DNA from: Apis mellifera
Taxonomy: Eukaryota; Arthropoda; Insecta; Hymenoptera; Apidae
Length of the DNA stretch: 64,000 bases
Assembly: GCF_003254395.2 (NCBI RefSeq)
Contig: NC_037645.1
Location: forward strand, 1,870,722 to 1,934,721
Direction of reading: 5' to 3'
Shown here: piece after piece, positions 13,948 through 28,620 of the stretch
Position numbering within the stretch: the stretch's first letter is position 1
How the letters are laid out: each line of letters begins with the position of its first letter
Translations under genes and position numbers: made by a program
Notes under the pieces: model-generated
What the model was told of the DNA's origin: nothing
Database searches by the model: none
Seen by the model: the letters and a program-made list of their open reading frames with translations, nothing else

Positions 13948-16113
13948 GATGGATACATATATATATGTATATATATATATATGTATATATATATATACAT
14001 ATATTTTCATGTATATAATACGAAAATTGTTTGTATATATTTCATTAATTCATTGTCATTTTCTTCGTGATATGGCATATTGTGTCTTTGATACTTGTCG
14101 CTATGGCGAAGGTTATTCCTTTCGAAATAAAGAAAGGAAATGGCGGTACATTTAGGACGGATATTAAGACATGAAAACCGGAAGTATAGCATTTCGGAGG
14201 TGAAATGCATCGACAACCGAATTTCTAAGAGCTTGCGAATGTCTAATGATTTCACAATTTAGAGATTTATAAATAAATGTACTTTGTTACTTGTTTTTTG
14301 TGCGTTATAATGGTAGATAGGTACAATCCGCGGCATAATCCGTTAATTGATGTTTTTAATTAATAATATCGAGAGCAATAAACATTATTTCTCTCTTAAT
14401 TGAATACCTAGTCAGAGAATAATGATATTTGATTAGTATATAAATTTTAATTTTACAATTCTTTTTCTTCTTTTTTTAATGCAATATCTTTTTCCTTTAC
14501 TCTGAAAAAACTGTACTCTTTAAATCGTAAAAAAAAAATCATTCAAACATATTATTAGAAAATGTATTATACTCATACTCATATGTGTATTAACCCGTCT
14601 ATTTTAAAGAATCGTTAAATGTTGATTTGTTTTTAAATAGTGGAGTTTTTTTTCTTTTTTTTTTTTTTTTTTTCGTTAGCGAACTATAATTAACGGTCTA
14701 TGTCCGCTAATAGAAAAAAAAAATGTTGAATGATTAATCGGCTACTGTACTCAAAATAAATATGATATTCTGTAGAGAAAATATGCTCGAAAATTAATAT
14801 ATTGATCATTATGAGATGATAGAAAAGATACATACATATTGTATGTGAAATAAGCATCTAATAATGTTGACAAGAAAGAAAAGTATATACACACGAACTT
14901 GTATATGTATACATATATACATATGTTATATACATTTTCCACAAGTATTTTGCACATTTGATATGAAAAGAAAAAGAAAGACATAGAAGGAAGATACTTT
15001 GCAACCCTTAATGCCTAAGTACACAACGAGAGCTTGCACTTTTGCGAGCATATATCTTCAAATAATAATACATGAGAATTAATAAATTTGTTTGAACAGC
15101 ATTTAAATACAATAATTATTGCACATACAATTTTTCTATAACAATGGATCACAATTAAATTAAATGTGAAGTATAGAGAACGAATATCTATTAATATATC
15201 TTATAAAATGCTTCATTAGTGAAATTCATAATTAATTGGCAATATAGGGTTGCAATTGTAAAGTACAGAAAATCTTCTTCCTAAATAAAACTGCTTTCAA
15301 GATGGTCTCAGCCTATGCTTTACTCAATCTCAGGATGTATTCTGATATGAACTGTTCTCAAGAGTCATATTTGGTACATTACTGTAATTAATTAACGTTA
15401 TTAATGGAATACACAAATGATATATAAATAAATAGTGCCTGGCACCACATGTTGCCCTCCTGCAGGTTGACTTGTTCACGTTGTCTGTAAAAGATAACTT
15501 GTCGACGAATTATGTGTAAAAGAAAAGCATATATCTTAGGGAAAGATATGATAAAAGTAGACTAATAAGTAATAAAATAAAATATATTGAATAAAATGAG
15601 AAAGAAAAAATGAATAAGAAAGAATAGAAAGATTATAATATCCATGTTATAAATTAGTAAAATTATAGATTTTGTTTTACAACATTCTGTCGACGAATTA
15701 ACAACTTGGCAAGTCAATTTTGCTTCTATTATAACCGAAGATTATATTATACGTAAGTTAAAGAAGGAAAAGAAAGAAGAATCGTATGAATCTTCGATAT
15801 TAATTTGTTTCTTTACTAATGTTGCAATTAGAAATATATTTGATGACTGTACGAACAATCGGTGTGTGAAACATAAGATATATAATGTATAGTCACTAAT
15901 GATTAATCACAAATTTTTAAAATGATCACAAAGTGCAATCTCTTAGCCAACACACTTTTTTATCAAAGAAAAAAAAGTATAAAGAAATTGTTATTTTTCA
16001 TAACGAAAAAAGTAAGATTTAATGTATTAAAAAAAAAGTATATATATATATATATGTCTCCACTAGTTATTAAACATTTTCCTATTGATGCAAAATTTAT
16101 TGTATTTGAACTG

Positions 16114-16117
16114 ATAT

Positions 16118-16148
<31 letters not shown>

Positions 16149-16199
16149 GTATATATATATGTATATATATATATATATATGTATATTATATATATATAT
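16114..16199. repeat. (AT)n / (ATGT)n compound microsatellite
   Basis: AT dinucleotides with regularly spaced G interruptions (ATGTATAT units). The long 'protein' read through it is a repeat artefact. Confidence 0.88.
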
Positions 16200-17899
16200 C
16201 TTTCTTAAGTGTACATGCCTGAAGTAAATCCTTAAAATATAACCTGCGATACGATTGCATCGGTTCCAATTCTTAAATCATTGCAGGTGGATATCTCAAA
16301 ATCTCTGAATAATATAATTACTTCTTAATTATATTATCAATTACTCGATATTATACGATTATTTCTCGGCGATATTTCAAAAACCCAGTGTTATTATGTG
16401 CTTCATTTGTTTGTATAAGACAAAGTAATTTGCACAAACTTTTCATCTATAATTAGTAAGAATAATGATATGTAAAGTCTCATAATGATTCGCTAAATGA
16501 GTTTGGCACAAGATATAATTATTAATCATAAATGAGACAATTGATAAACTTTTTATATTTTAAAAAATGATTTTATAAAATTTTTTTTAACTTGAAATAA
16601 AATGAAAGATTTTGTTTACTTTATATTTTGATGTTACAAATAAAATATAAGATATTGAAGAAGTTTATGGTTTTTTAAAAATATATTATATCTTAAATTT
16701 ATGAAAATATATAATGTTATATATATATATATGTTAATAAATTCTTTTTTCAATTCTTTACCCTTAGTGCACAAAATCTAAAAATCAATTTTCGATTATA
16801 ATGTATATAGATTTTATACAAAATTATGAAGCATATAATATTCTTTTATAATATATATATGTAGCTAATCTATCGATTATTAGACATATTCTTGACATTA
16901 GACTGTCTGAGAAATCGTTTTACCTGATCCACCGGTACTCGTGGTCTCGTAATAAGACAAGAATTACGATTTGCTTACCGATCTATTTTATTGTAAAATA
17001 CCCAAGTGAAAAATAAAAAATACGTAGTGATACCTCTTAAGGTAGGGAACTTGTTAAATGGTGTACGTTAACGACACAATTGTGCGTATCATTTTAATGT
17101 ATATTTTTAATATGACGATAAAAAAAAAAGTATGCATAAGTTACACTCACATACACGCAAATACGTATTTGATGTGTATGCTCTTGATTGGGGCACAACC
17201 GAGATCAATATGGAACCAATAACATTTTAAATGATAATATATCTGTTTTATTCTCTTGTTAAAGCATTTTGTCAATTTTAACCTGTTAATCAAAGATTAT
17301 TCTCTTATTTATTGTTATATATTATATCTAATGTTAAATATTTAATAATCCATTATAGTAATAATGGATAAATATGAAGTGATACTGCTAGTAACAGTTT
17401 ATTCCTAAAGTTTGAATATCTTCTTTAGGTTAAATTAGTTAAATTGATTTAAGAAAAAAATAATAGTTTCGTGTCCTTTAATATTGATCGAACGATTGTG
17501 CCTTAGCAAGAGTCGAACGAAAAATATCGTAGTGTCGGCGATTATATTATAGTTGAAAACTCGAAGACTATAATTGAAATTGTTGGAATGCTGTGAAACG
17601 AAATGGACCATCATTTAGAATGCATTAAATTATAGGACATACAGGAATTTAAAAAAAGAAAAAAGAAAAAAAGAATATAAAAAAATATAGGAAACCAGAG
17701 TTAGAGCCTTTTTTGTACAAGAGCAAAGTTGTTGGATAACAGACCATTTTTATTGTGAAACTCAATGGATGCTCGCTTCGATTTTTTAAATAATTTCTCC
17801 TTATTCTTCTTTTTCTGCTTTGTTTTTCTCATAAAACATCTGTAGAAAAAGATGAATTTTATATATAACTAATTATAATCGTTTTAAACGAGAGAAAAA

Positions 17900-17904
<5 letters not shown>

Positions 17905-17964
<60 letters not shown>
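17905..17964. repeat. (TA)n microsatellite
   Basis: About 60 bases of uninterrupted TA dinucleotides. A second similar tract follows about 170 bases downstream. Confidence 0.9.
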
Positions 17965-17968
<4 letters not shown>

Positions 17969-18132
17969 GCTTGGCATTTAAATATTCGAAATTTTTTTCA
18001 AACGTTTTATCACGATGGCACCATCATCATAATATGAAAATTAAAATGATTCGATGATCCTACATATTCGAATATATTTAAAATTTTCGTCATATTTTAA
18101 TGACACCGATAATTTGATATTTTTTAAATTAG

Positions 18133-18133
<1 letters not shown>

Positions 18134-18177
<44 letters not shown>
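18134..18177. repeat. (AT)n microsatellite
   Basis: About 44 bases of uninterrupted AT dinucleotides. Confidence 0.9.
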
Positions 18178-18179
<2 letters not shown>

Positions 18180-19250
18180 GCAAAGAAAAGTGTTGTAAAT
18201 ATATAAAAAAAATTTAGTTAACGGATCGATTTATTAACCTTTGGTGCCTTTGAAAATGAATCGTTGTGAACTATTGGGAACCAATCGTTTTTAACAAACG
18301 ATCCTTTTTATTCAAAATATTACGAAATGATCTATTTATTCCGCAAAAAATTGTAAAACTAAAAAAAGGCATCGTACAATTTTTTGATCAACTTATAGAA
18401 AATAAGACTCTTCTTAAATAAATATTATTTATTTATCATTTAAAATGAAAGAAAAAATAAAAGATCGAACATAGATTTTCATAGTTTTTCTTGTAAAATA
18501 TTATATAAAAATATAAAAAAATAGTTAATATTTTGTAATATAACCAAGCTCATCTATAAAACATGATTCTTAATGATAAAATAATATTAAAATAATAAAA
18601 AAAAAAATATTAAATTTTTAAAATTCAAGATATTTATTTTATTTTTTTACAATCTCAAATTATCATAAAATATCTTCTCTTTCGATCGTTCTTTCTGTAG
18701 AGATCGATCGTAAAAAATCGAATCGAGTATCCAATAAATGGATATTATAACTTGAATTTAAAATTAAAATAAAATAAAATAAAATCGACATGAGTGTGTA
18801 TATATATATATATAAATGTATAACATGATCAATAAGATAATACATGGTACAAGTATCACTTTTTGAGAAAATGAGTATGATTAATTAAAAAAGGAATAGA
18901 TAACAAGAAAATAAGAGTTAGAAGACATGGAAAGCTGAACTAATTAATTAAATGAAAATATAAATGTACTAGCCACAACTGTCATTACAGAATAAAAGTG
19001 AATCTAATGATAAAATTTAATAATAATATACATAAAATATATATGTATATATATATACGTATGTAAAAGTAAATTTAAAAATACTGAACATATCTGTAAA
19101 GCCATGTAACATCACATTTTTAAAGATAAAACTCAAGAATACCGCCATTTTATTATTTACCATCGACCGTGTTTATCGAAATTTCTCGTCTAATCGATCG
19201 ATCGATATTATTTTTTTTCGAAATTATCTTTTTAATATAAAAATAAAAAT

Positions 19251-19339
19251 ATATATTAGAAAGATAGAAGAAATAAAAAATATATAATATATATATATAT
19301 ATGTATATTATTATTATTCCTTCTATCTTTCTAATATAT
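19251..19339. repeat. Perfect inverted repeat (20-bp arms)
   Basis: The arm at 19251-19270 is the exact reverse complement of the arm at 19320-19339, separated by 49 bases that are AT-rich and partly repetitive. The arms themselves are not simple repeats (core TTAGAAAGATAGAAG), so the pairing is unlikely to come from low complexity alone. It could be a hairpin in a transcript or a remnant of a short inverted-repeat element. Confidence 0.8.
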
Positions 19340-19350
19340 TTTTTCTTTTC

Positions 19351-19355
<5 letters not shown>

Positions 19356-19398
<43 letters not shown>
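19356..19398. repeat. (AT)n microsatellite
   Basis: Uninterrupted AT dinucleotides just downstream of the inverted repeat. Confidence 0.9.
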
Positions 19399-19399
<1 letters not shown>

Positions 19400-19953
19400 C
19401 ATAATGATCCTTGATTCAAAGGAATTCTCATTTTTATTTTTCAATCAATCGATTGATCGATTAGTTGTTTTAAGACACACGGAACGTGTGTGTATGATAA
19501 TTATTAATATACTTTTTAAATACTATTACGTAGCGATATGCTGTTATTTGTACGATATATATATATACATAAAAAAAACGGAAAAGTATGAAAATCTTTA
19601 CGTTGTACTATTAACAAATAAACAAACAAAAAAAAAAAAGAGCGGCCCATTTGAACATTTTGAGCGCAAGGTACAATGAAGAAAAAAAGTAAGAAAGAAA
19701 AAAAGAAAAGAAATATATAAAAGATTTTAACAATAGAAAAAAATGACAAACATTGTATATGTAATTATACTGAAGTTAAAAATAATCGCGTAACGTGCTA
19801 TATAGATCTTATTATTAAACAGACAAACAGGAAAAAAAAAAAACAGAAAAAATATATTATGGCGTATTATAATGTTGTGCATTTAAGTAGACAGTGATAA
19901 ATCTGCGAAGACAGAAATGAAAGTAGCTTTTTTTTTATTTATTTGTTATTATC

Positions 19954-20086
<133 letters not shown>

Positions 20087-21074
20087 GTATACATATACAT
20101 ATATGTATGTATATGTATATACTTTGTAATAATGCCAATTCGTTTCACAAAGAGAGAAATTGATTTGTTTTGCATGTATTTTTTTTTTTCTCAACTTTTG
20201 TTCATCCTTTTTGTTCCTTTTTCTTTCTTTTTTTGAAGTTTCTTCTGATAACATTCTGTAAGTACCAAAGATTCAATTGGTCGGAATTTGTAATTCGTTA
20301 ATCATAATTGTTGTCAAGACCATTATATGTCCATAAAAATTTGCGAGATGATTCCATTACGAAGGATATATACTTGTTCGTTTATTCATTAATAATGCAC
20401 GTCAAAAATGCCCCATGTTGAGAATGGTACAATAATGGACACACCTGTATAAAGATGGTACCAGCAATTGCCGCGTAAAAATCGGGCACATGCAAGTTAC
20501 TCTTTTCTTCTTAATATTATTCGTAAAGAAATTGTTAATATATATAAGAATAAAGAACTAAAAAAATAATAACAGAATTCAACAAATAGATATAAATTAT
20601 AATAAATATCTATTATAAAATACTTATTATTATTGAATTAGTTAATAGTATATAAAGTATATGTTTAAAATTAATTTATTTGCTTTTTATAATTAAATTT
20701 TAAAAAAAAGTTTTTAATAGACTTTTAAAAAAAATTTGGCTTCATTTGAAATATTTACAAATATTTTTTATTTTCAGTTCCTTGATTTATCAATTAACAT
20801 AATTTGACTGTTCAATTTGATAAAAAAAATCAATTGCTAAAAAAAAAATAATAAAATTAACAAAAATTTGAAAGTGCTTGCAATTACTCGATTTAAACGT
20901 AACTAGTTTAAACATTATTTCGTTGGTGCTCGACATATCCGGTCGTTGTTACATGTTATATTATTGTCAATACAGTATATGAAGAATAATAATTATCATG
21001 AATCCTTTTAAAGATCCATCATTTATCGTTATCGATTGATCATTACTATCTACTATTATTATTACTACAATCGC

Positions 21075-21076
<2 letters not shown>

Positions 21077-21132
<56 letters not shown>

Positions 21133-21245
21133 CATTATTATTATTATTATTATTATCATTATCATCGTCGTCGTCGTCGTCATCATCGTCATCGTCATCA
21201 TCATCATTATCATTATCGTTATCATCATCATCGTCATCGTCGTCG

Positions 21246-21337
<92 letters not shown>

Positions 21338-21353
21338 GTTATTGTTATTATTA
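21077..21353. repeat. Compound trinucleotide repeat (ATT)n-(ATC/GTC)n-(ATT)n
   Basis: About 277 bases of triplet repeat in perfect register. Outer ATT blocks flank a core in which ATC and GTC triplets alternate in blocks. The layout suggests point changes of the triplet followed by local expansion. The long Asn, Asp, Ser, Leu or Met homopolymer frames across it are not genes. Confidence 0.95.
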
Positions 21354-23751
21354 CTAATAATGATCATAATAACCATATGGATTATATCGCCTATTGCTCG
21401 GTCAATGATAATGATTTTTGTCTGAATTTAGTGGAAGTTAAAATGGATTATTTCAATATTTTCTTCACATATTTCTTTTCCTCCTAACTCTTAAACTTTT
21501 ATCATACATACACGTTAGACGTATATAGACACGTTTAATTATAGAAATATACATGCAAACATACGCACGCGCGCGCACGCATAGAACATTGTAAACACAC
21601 ATTATGATTATATTTCAGCTATCAGCATAATGATATCGTGTTTCTCATAGAATACATTTTTTCGGTTTTTATATTTGGCAACATTTTATTTAAGTAACAT
21701 TCAAGCATGTGCGAATCAATTGATCTGTCGAACGTAAGATTAATTAGAATTATTTCAAGATTTGAAATAAAAAAATAATATATAATTAATAATATATACT
21801 TAAATAATTAGACTGTTATGGTTTAAAAATTTAACAAAAAATATTTTTATTTTTAATGTAATATTTTTTATAGAATATTGATAAATTTTGAAAATATTGA
21901 ATATAGAAAAGTCCAAGAAAAAAGCAGAATAAAGTGTTAAGAGAATATAGAAAGAACTTTATACAATGTTTTATTTATATGAAAAAAAAATATAGCACGT
22001 GCTTCAAGAATGTTGATACAACACTTACTACATAATATGTTAAAAGAAAATTAAAAATATTTTATGAATTGTAACATAATTTGTACAGTCTAATCTATTT
22101 TTTGTAAATTTAACTTATTGCAAACATTTTTCTTAACGGTTAGAAATCTTAATCTGTGTAATACTTCTTGACTCTACTTTTATATTTTACATTCGAGTGA
22201 TTTTTAAACAATTAATTTGCATAAATTATGATAATCGTTTTTATTCAGTGATGATTTTTTTTAAATAAATCGATTGCATCAATCAACTGATTTATTTTTT
22301 GCACAAACATTATGTTAAAATATATAATTTCTTGATAAGTACAGAAATAATATTTATTGATAATTGATAATTAAATTAATAAATATTTTTCTAATAAGAA
22401 AAAAATGAAATTTTATAAAAACAGAATTGCTTCAAATTTGAATATAAATTTCTTCGATATCGGATATAATGTTGAGAGGTATGTGTGGGATTTAAAAGTC
22501 ATTGATTTTCTGTTTAAATGATTGATGTACGTACAAAAATATTCATTGTCTTCTCTTAATGGATTGTAACACACATATTTATTTTATTTCTTTTTTTTTT
22601 TTTTTTTTAATACAAACAAAAATTTTAATTGAAAATTTTTCTTCAATTTTTTTTCAAATTGAATTTAAAAAGGAATAATTCTTTTTCTAAATTCTAATTC
22701 AATAAAAAAAATATATTTCATATGTTACAATCCAATGACATATATTATTGATAGAAAATTTATCTATTATGTAAATTATACATTTTTATTGAATTACTAA
22801 ACGTGTCCGAATTTTGTAAAAATTTTAAAAGATATCATCAAAAAGTATATAATATTTTTGATTTTTTTCTTTGTCATTTATTTTAGAATAAAAAACAAAA
22901 AGTAAAATTCGCACACGTTCCAATAAATAATGTTTGTGGTAAAATGTGACTAACATTGTGGTGTATGGCTGTGTAAATTCTCTTTAGATCACATTTCATG
23001 ATCACATTTTATTCATTTTTTGATGACTATCGACTTCATGAATGTTTTTTTTTTTTATTTAAAACATATATGTGTATTCATTGTTTGACATTCCCAATCA
23101 TGTCTGAAAAATGAACATATGCATATTACTTACAAAAATACTATGTATTTATGCTGCTTTATTTTTTCTTTCTTGAATACTAAATAATTACAAAAAACTC
23201 TTCTAAAAAAAAAGTCAAATTTAAAAAAATTTAAATGCAATATTTTTTATTTTATTATTTTTTATTATTTTTTTTTTTTTTAACTTATAAAAATTGTTTA
23301 TTCTCTTCTTTTTTTCTTTCTGTTTCTCTGTCAACAGAAACACTCATACTCTTTATGTAAAATATCGCACCGCAATGTTGAAATCATATTACTGTGTGTG
23401 CAATCCATACTTGTTGGATGTCGCTCAATCATCTAATTTCGATATTTCTTGATCTCAAAACTCTCTTTCAATTTATTGATTTTCTAACTATAAATCTTTC
23501 TACCATATTTGTAAACTTTGCACATGTATACATACGCATATATACACGAACACATTCTTAACGAACAATGTATGTATACTATTGTGTAATGGGTATAAGA
23601 AGACACGCAAAGAAGCGATAAATAACACACAAATACGCATTTTTTGCACCGACGTACTAACACAACTTTCATTGTGACGTCCACTAATGTAATTTATACG
23701 ATCGTGTATATGTAAAATCAGTATTGCTTTTGTTATTCTATTTCGTTTATA

Positions 23752-23785
<34 letters not shown>

Positions 23786-24872
23786 GATTGAATTTTTTTA
23801 AATATTGCGCAGAAAAATTATGTTAAAGTTATAGTATTGCTAGTATTGCTGTCATTATTATAAAATAAAAATAATAATTTTGGAAAAAATTAAGATAATT
23901 AGAAAGTAACTGAAATATGTTTTTCAAGATTATTTTTATTGTTCATAATTACAATGTGAATTTTACATCCGATAGTAATATTAAAAAATCTTAAGTATTG
24001 ATAATAATTTAATATTGATTTCCAATTATAGAACTCATCTTGAATATATTTGCTATTTACGCTTTTTAAAAATAAAATGAAAATTTAATATAATTTAATA
24101 GTTATTATTGTTTTAATCATATTGTTATTAATTATAGAACAAAATATTTTATGGAAATATATTATCTATAAATTTTGAAATTTTAGAAGAGAAATTTAAA
24201 TTTATATAAGGTTGAAAAAAATTAAATTATGATAAAAAAAATAAAATTTTTGTAAAAATATTTTTCATATTGTTAAAAATACTTTTTAATAAAAATATGC
24301 ATATTGAAATATTCACGATTGATAAGACATACAATTTTAATAGTTTTTTAAAACAATTATGCAATACAAAAGTCACGAATCGTTCGTGAAAAAAATAAAT
24401 CTAGAGATTTTCAGTAATAAATAAACAATGCATAAAACAACAAAATATCTTATATATGCACGATCGTATTTTATCCTTTGTAGAAATGCCTTATTGTCAC
24501 GTGCCTCGATTAATAATTAAATTGTTCACCTGCTTACCAATTACTTGTTAGTGTACGTAACAAGAAATATGTACGTGTAATATCGCGTTATTCTTTGTAC
24601 TGCTCTTGTAAATATATTCTAAACGATTACTGTCATCATGTGTCGTCTATGAAATTATACATTTTTTAGATATCCTATTTTTCCTCGCTCTGCTTCCTCA
24701 TTTGCTCAAGTTGCTAAAATAGAGCCTTTATATTATAGAGAAAAAATTATTTTTACTCTATTCATTTTTTTCTCATCTTTGGCATAATTATTTACATGTA
24801 TCATCGTTTTTTTTGATATGAAAATTAAAAGAAATTTTTTTAAGAATAGAATTAATTTTTTTTCGTATTCAA

Positions 24873-24880
<8 letters not shown>

Positions 24881-24913
<33 letters not shown>
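24881..24913. repeat. (AT)n microsatellite after an A-run
   Basis: A run of A residues followed by about 32 bases of AT dinucleotides. Confidence 0.85.
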
Positions 24914-24916
<3 letters not shown>

Positions 24917-26355
24917 CTTTTTTTTTATAGAGAATGTTGACTTCTGTCAACTAATGCATTATTGATTTTCACAGCTCTTTTTATGTTCTCTGATAATAAC
25001 AAAAAATTTAATAAAAAATTTTTATTTGAAAAATTATTTAATAATTTTAAAAACAAACAAAATATCCTAAACAAACTAAAGTGATCCATTCTGTTCCTAA
25101 ATTTCTCAATAATTAAATAAATTGTAAAAAAACATTTATCATCATAATTGTGACAATTGTAAAAGATATGTAAATAAAAAATAAATATTTCTAAAATTAG
25201 ACAAAATATAAAAAGTAAGTAGTTTAGTAAAGAAAAAAGTAAATAAGTATTCAAATATTCTATAATGTCACAAATAAATGTAAATAAAATTTAAATAAAA
25301 ATTTTTAATGCCGACTTCTTTACGTATTTCTTAATATATATATTCTTTATATATAAGATTTTTAAATTTATCAAAAATTCTAAATAAGCGCTTGAAAATT
25401 TTTAATATCAAGATTATTTTTTATTTTTTAACATTTAATGGTTTGAATGCACTATCATCTTATTATTAATATTATTTTCAATATTTTTATTAATTTGCAT
25501 CAAATAAAATTGAAATATTAAAAATTACTACTTTGTATATATTTAGAATAGAAGCTATCATTTTTTTATCATCAATTAAAATTGATATATTTTAAAATTT
25601 TCTATAAAAAAAAGTATTATATAAGACTGATATAAATCGAAAAATGATTAATATAGAAAATTATTAAATATAAATAATTAATATCTCTAAAAGAAATAAA
25701 AAGATAACGCTGATAGTTAATTCTTACGTTATATTTATCTTTCTTTTATTATTTAATCTCTTTAATTATATTAACTATATTTGCTTTGGATGACTTATTT
25801 TATCTTTTTATTCAAGAAATTTATACATGCGTCCGTTTATTATTACAAAGTTTAATTATATATCATTCTAATATATATATTTATAAAAGAATGAAAGATT
25901 TTAAAAGTTATTTTTAAAATTTAACTTTATTAACATTTATGATTAAATTGAATATAATTCTTACACTTGTCACAGATAAAATAATTTTTATAATTATAAC
26001 GAAATCATAGACTAGATATATAAGAATCTTATATATCTTTCTATAAAGTATTCTTATATATTCTTATTCTAATTTGTAGTATTGTTACATTTAATTAAAA
26101 ACCATTAATTCATTTTATTATCCGTACATATAACTTTTTTCAATAGATGGCGCTTCCAAACTGTATCTTAAAAGTACCTTGTCTTCTAACAAAACTTCAA
26201 TTCTAATATAAAGTTATATGTTTCGAACTGAAATTTTGAAGTCTAAATTCTTATCTTTATAATTACATTCAATTAATGAAGCAACAGTATTTATATCCAT
26301 TTATTTATAACAGTTATTTAATTCTTATTTAGTTGTGATATTAATAAAGTGCGAT

Positions 26356-27283
26356 ATGGTTGTTACAAAAAATTTTCAGCTTCCTTCGGACGAAGAATTA
26401 AATACTCAAGAAATAAACATTAGTTGGCCATATATCCATGCTGCTGCTGTATTTCTTGGAAAGAGATGCGAATGGTTTAACAATGTATGTGTATTTTTTT
26501 GAATTTTTTATTTTGATTTTTAAACATTTTATTTGATTGTAATCTTATACCTTTAAAGATTATATAATCTTAATGGAGTTTATTGAATTAATGATAATAA
26601 AAAATGAAATTATTATTTTTATTTTATAATATTTTTATAATGTTCCATTTATCCTGAATTATTCTAAATATATAAATGAAAAATTATTTATTTTTAATCA
26701 AAATAACATTGTGTTTTTAGGAATTTATGTTATGTAGATATGAATTAAAAGATCCTCGTAAATGTTTAAAGGAAGGAAAAGATGTAACTAAATGTGCATT
26801 AGAAGGATTACAAGATATCAAGAAACATTGTCGAAATGAATTTGAAGCACATGTAAATTGTGTTATAGAAACATCTGCAACAGGAAGCAATGATCAACAG
26901 TATGTTTATAATATTACAAATTTGTTATCATTTGTATTAATTTATATTAATTATAAGTTTTTAAAGATTTTTATAAATCTAAAAAAGAAAAAAATTCAGT
27001 CATTATAAAAAAATAAATATTTTTAAATTCTTTTTTATCAGATTATAGTAGTTTTATAATGATTAGTTGCAGAAAAACTAGAAAAATATTTGATGATTGT
27101 ATGAAAAAGAATTTGAATTTAGAACGACCATCATTTGGATATTTTTGTGAAGCTAAAGTGCACGATTCACCAAGACCAAAACCATCAAAAGAGAAGACAG
27201 AATATCCAGATAGAGTACCTGAGCCTGTAGCTCCACCATATCCTCCTTCAAAATATCAAGGACGTCAAGGTTTTAACATCTAA
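26356..27283 (+). CDS. NDUFA8: NADH dehydrogenase (ubiquinone) 1 alpha subcomplex subunit 8
   Basis: Three exons: 26356-26484, 26721-26899 and 27049-27283; 543 nt, 180 aa. It is an accessory subunit of mitochondrial complex I that faces the intermembrane space. Four CX9C motifs form two CHCH domains: C38/C48, C58/C68, C80/C90 and C110/C120. The segment ELKDPRKCLKEGK and the sequence around LERPSFGYF match the family well. The C-terminal tail (about 145-180) is proline-rich. The ATG gives the expected N-terminus beginning MVVTKNFQLPSDEELN. The third-exon acceptor is placed at TTATAG/T, because using the earlier CAG would give an in-frame stop. AATAAA follows at 27380-27385. Confidence 0.95.
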
Positions 27284-28620
27284 TATTTGTTAGTATTGTT
27301 ACAAGTTTTTTAGTTAATATTCTACAAATTTAAAAGAACAATTGTCATATAATATGTATTTGTTCTGTATAAAATTATGAATAAATACAAGTAAACATAA
27401 TATATATATTGAAAATTAAATGAGCTTTTTGTAAATTATAAATTTTTGCATTTTTGTATACATGAATGATACAAATTTATTAATTTAAAATTAAAAATTA
27501 TATTTTTATATAAATATAATATACAAGCTATATCAATGTGTAATCAATAATTCAAATAATTTTTTTTTATAAATCTAACAAGTAATGAACAAAATATTTT
27601 ATTTATGAATCATTATATTTTGTTAAAATATATTCAAATTATAAGAGCAAAGCTCATTATAATATTATTCATATATAATTGTTTTAATATTTATTTAATA
27701 TAAATTATTTTCTTATAATTATACAATAAAAAAATTAAAAGATAGGAATGATTAATTTATTTTACATATATATGTTTTTCAATAAAATTTTTTTCAATGA
27801 TATTTGAAACAATTCAATAAAGTCATATCTTTGTTTCTTGATTTTTCAATATTATTTGAAAATAATATTTTACATATTTCAAAAATAAACAAAAGAATAA
27901 ATTTTGGCAAAACATTGGATTTTTTAAATTATATACACCTGATATAATATAAACATTATGTACACGGTAAGAAGATTTTAGATTATTCGTGTAATAGAGA
28001 ACAGTAATAAATAATCATTGTTTCTAATTAAATAGAAAATATAATTTATTAAAAATCATTTTAAATTAAATGTTTTAAATATTCAAAAGTTTTAAGTTTT
28101 CTGAAAGAGACTAAATTATTATATTTTTAATAAACTATCAACTTAGATTTATTAAATAAAATAAAAAAAAATATGAAAACTAGATTGTACGAATAATCTA
28201 AATTCTTTTTATCAGTCAGTTTGCACAATTTAGTATACAATACTCTATAAACATGATATTCTGGAATACTACTCTGTCATATTTAACATTTTTAAGTTCA
28301 TATTCAAAGTAGTTTTCCTGTATATCATAATCGCATTGCACTTTGTATACAAACGGTGGGTATGAGTTTTGAGGCACTATGCAAATCTCTTATTACATAA
28401 CAATGCTTATTCGAATTTCGCTGTGGAATTTTCTACAAGAAAAATTACAAGCAGCAGTTATTCTTTATGAATTCGTTGACACAAATTCGACTTGTAATAA
28501 TACTTTATAACTAATAAACGTTCGTGTCACATATTTTCAATATAATTAAAATATTCATTCGATTTCAATCAACATTTTGGAAGCAATTAGTTTACATCTA
28601 ATATAATATTGAATCTTCTG
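27284..28620. other. Intergenic stretch between convergent NDUFA8 and MGAT1
   Basis: This holds the 3' ends of NDUFA8 (+) and MGAT1 (-). The sequence at 28200-28620 is less AT-biased and probably includes the MGAT1 3'UTR. No reading frame or structured repeat was recognised. Confidence 0.6.

Noticed and set aside
21036..21425. Long Ser/Leu, Asn/Asp and Met homopolymer reading frames on both strands
   Set aside because: They are translations of the ATT/ATC/GTC triplet array; all frames are open because the repeat unit is three bases.
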